A stretch of DNA of 20,419 nt from Acanthaster planci (Eukaryota > Echinodermata > Asteroidea > Valvatida > Acanthasteridae): positions 9,641-30,059 of the forward strand of contig NW_019091559.1 in NCBI RefSeq assembly GCF_001949145.1, written 5' to 3'. Made by a program: the position numbers and the translations under genes. The notes under the pieces are model-generated. The model was not told the origin of the DNA, ran no database searches, and saw nothing but the letters and a program-made list of their open reading frames with translations. This document shows, in pieces, positions 19,655 to 20,419 of this stretch. Position 1 is the stretch's first letter. The number at the start of each line of letters is the position of its first letter.

Positions 19655-20419
19655 ACTCGTTACTGCCCTAAATCTAATTCACCCAACACTTAAGTTTACG
19701 TCAGAGATTTCGCACGACCAAGTAACTTTCCTCGATCTCGTCGTATAAAAGGGCGAACGATTTAGAACAGAAAGGAAACTAGACACTCGGGTCAGCTGCA
19801 CACTCTAAAGACTTTAAGAAGAAGGCTGAGTCCTTCAAGGACAAACTCATAAAACGAGGATACTCCCACGAAGACTTGACCCTGCTCCTTCAGCAAGGTG
19901 AAACTCACAAGAACCTGAGAATGCAGACTAGAAATGAAGACAACGAGACTCCCCTTACCTTTGTCTTGCCCTACTACCCACAAGTGCGGCACTAAAACAG
20001 GCCCTTCTCAAAAACTGGGAATTAATCAACCGTAATGAATATCTTAGTGCGTTCTTCCCAACTCCTTACTGCCTATAAAAGACACAAAAATATAAAGGAT
20101 GACCTAGTACGATCGACGATTTATCGCTCTCCACTATCCAAACAAAAAAAGAAGAAGAAAAACTAAATGTGGAGAACATTTAGAGTCCTCACGGAACTCC
20201 TTGAGGAACAAACTAAGAATTTCGGTTGGGCATGGAATTCCACACCAGAAAACCCTGTACTGGAATCCGCATACTCCAATTCCTGCCTATAGACAAACAG
20301 AAGAATATAAAGGATGACCTAATACGGTCGAGGATTTATCGCTCTACACTATCCTAACAAGAAGAAAACAGAAATAGATGTGGAGAACATTTAAATCCCA
20401 ATGTGAATTCCTTGAGGAA
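19655..20419 (+). mobile_element. Decayed Penelope-like retroelement fragment (RT thumb and linker)
   Basis: Plus-strand translation in changing frames gives LNLIHPTLKF, QVTFLDLVV and LDTRV, typical of the end of the reverse transcriptase. It then gives KDKLIKRGYSHEDL, LTFVLPYYPQVRH and AYKRHKNIKDDLVRS, typical of the linker leading to a GIY-YIG endonuclease in Penelope-like elements. Frameshifts, stops and a gap after LDTRV show it is dead. The linker segment occurs twice (about 20071-20208 and 20275-20419). The element continues past the window edge and probably sits in intron 1 of gene B. The RT/linker assignment is fairly secure; the exact family is less so. Confidence 0.65.
20071..20419 (+). 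repeat. Direct duplication inside the retroelement
   Basis: Two diverged copies, about 211 bp apart, share TATAAAGGATGACCTA, GATTTATCGCTCT and TGTGGAGAACATTTA and end in CCTTGAGGAA. The second copy meets the window edge. Both can be read as the same protein segment (NIKDDL[VI]RS). Confidence 0.8.

Noticed and set aside
19792-19992. Minus-strand 66-codon frame with an AAAG|GTAAGG donor-like site, as exon 1 of gene B
   Set aside because: It has no ATG and is the exact antisense of the retroelement coding segment, so the frame is a shadow.

Overview
The window is eukaryotic nuclear DNA, most likely from a marine invertebrate animal. It is AT-rich and gene-sparse, the genes are split by GT-AG introns, and there are retroelement and MITE-like fragments. 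The family content and repeat style would fit amphioxus or another deuterostome or lophotrochozoan, but the species cannot be fixed from the sequence. No bacterial features, tRNA, rRNA or CRISPR array were seen.

The coding content is a tandem pair of paralogous GH3-family genes (acyl-adenylate/amido synthetase fold; the family of plant auxin- and jasmonate-conjugating GH3 enzymes and vertebrate GHDC), both on the minus strand. Gene A (3352-10412) is complete as modelled: 7 coding exons, 631 aa. Gene B (13679-19133) shows exons 2-7 (592 codons including the split first codon); its first exon is not visible and probably lies beyond the right edge. Exon phases match at every junction. Exon 2 is 1014 nt in both copies, exon 4 is 165 nt and exon 5 is 149 nt. 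All three family motifs (SSGTTGKGK; a Y-x-C-T-E motif II; FYRYRMGD) and a C-terminal QFKMP segment are present. Both proteins begin with hydrophobic segments, so membrane anchoring is likely.

Layout, left to right: a GAT/GAC/GGT microsatellite (1-104); unannotated AT-rich DNA with a MITE-like element (1317-1976); gene A with a long last intron carrying a perfect 27-bp inverted repeat and a cluster of TCACGAAGTG motifs; an intergenic stretch of about 3 kb (10413-13256) with no supported gene and a purine/AT-rich tract; a 78-nt imperfect hairpin (13000-13077) just past the candidate poly(A) signal of gene B; gene B, whose intron 4 holds a promoter-like motif cluster on the opposite strand; and a decayed Penelope-like retroelement (about 19655-20419) with an internal tandem duplication.

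The two genes presumably encode isoenzymes joining an acid substrate to an amino acid via an acyl-adenylate; substrates cannot be told from sequence. The most notable signals are the patchy near-identity between the exons 2 (gene-conversion-like), divergence of motif II in gene B, and the two hairpins.
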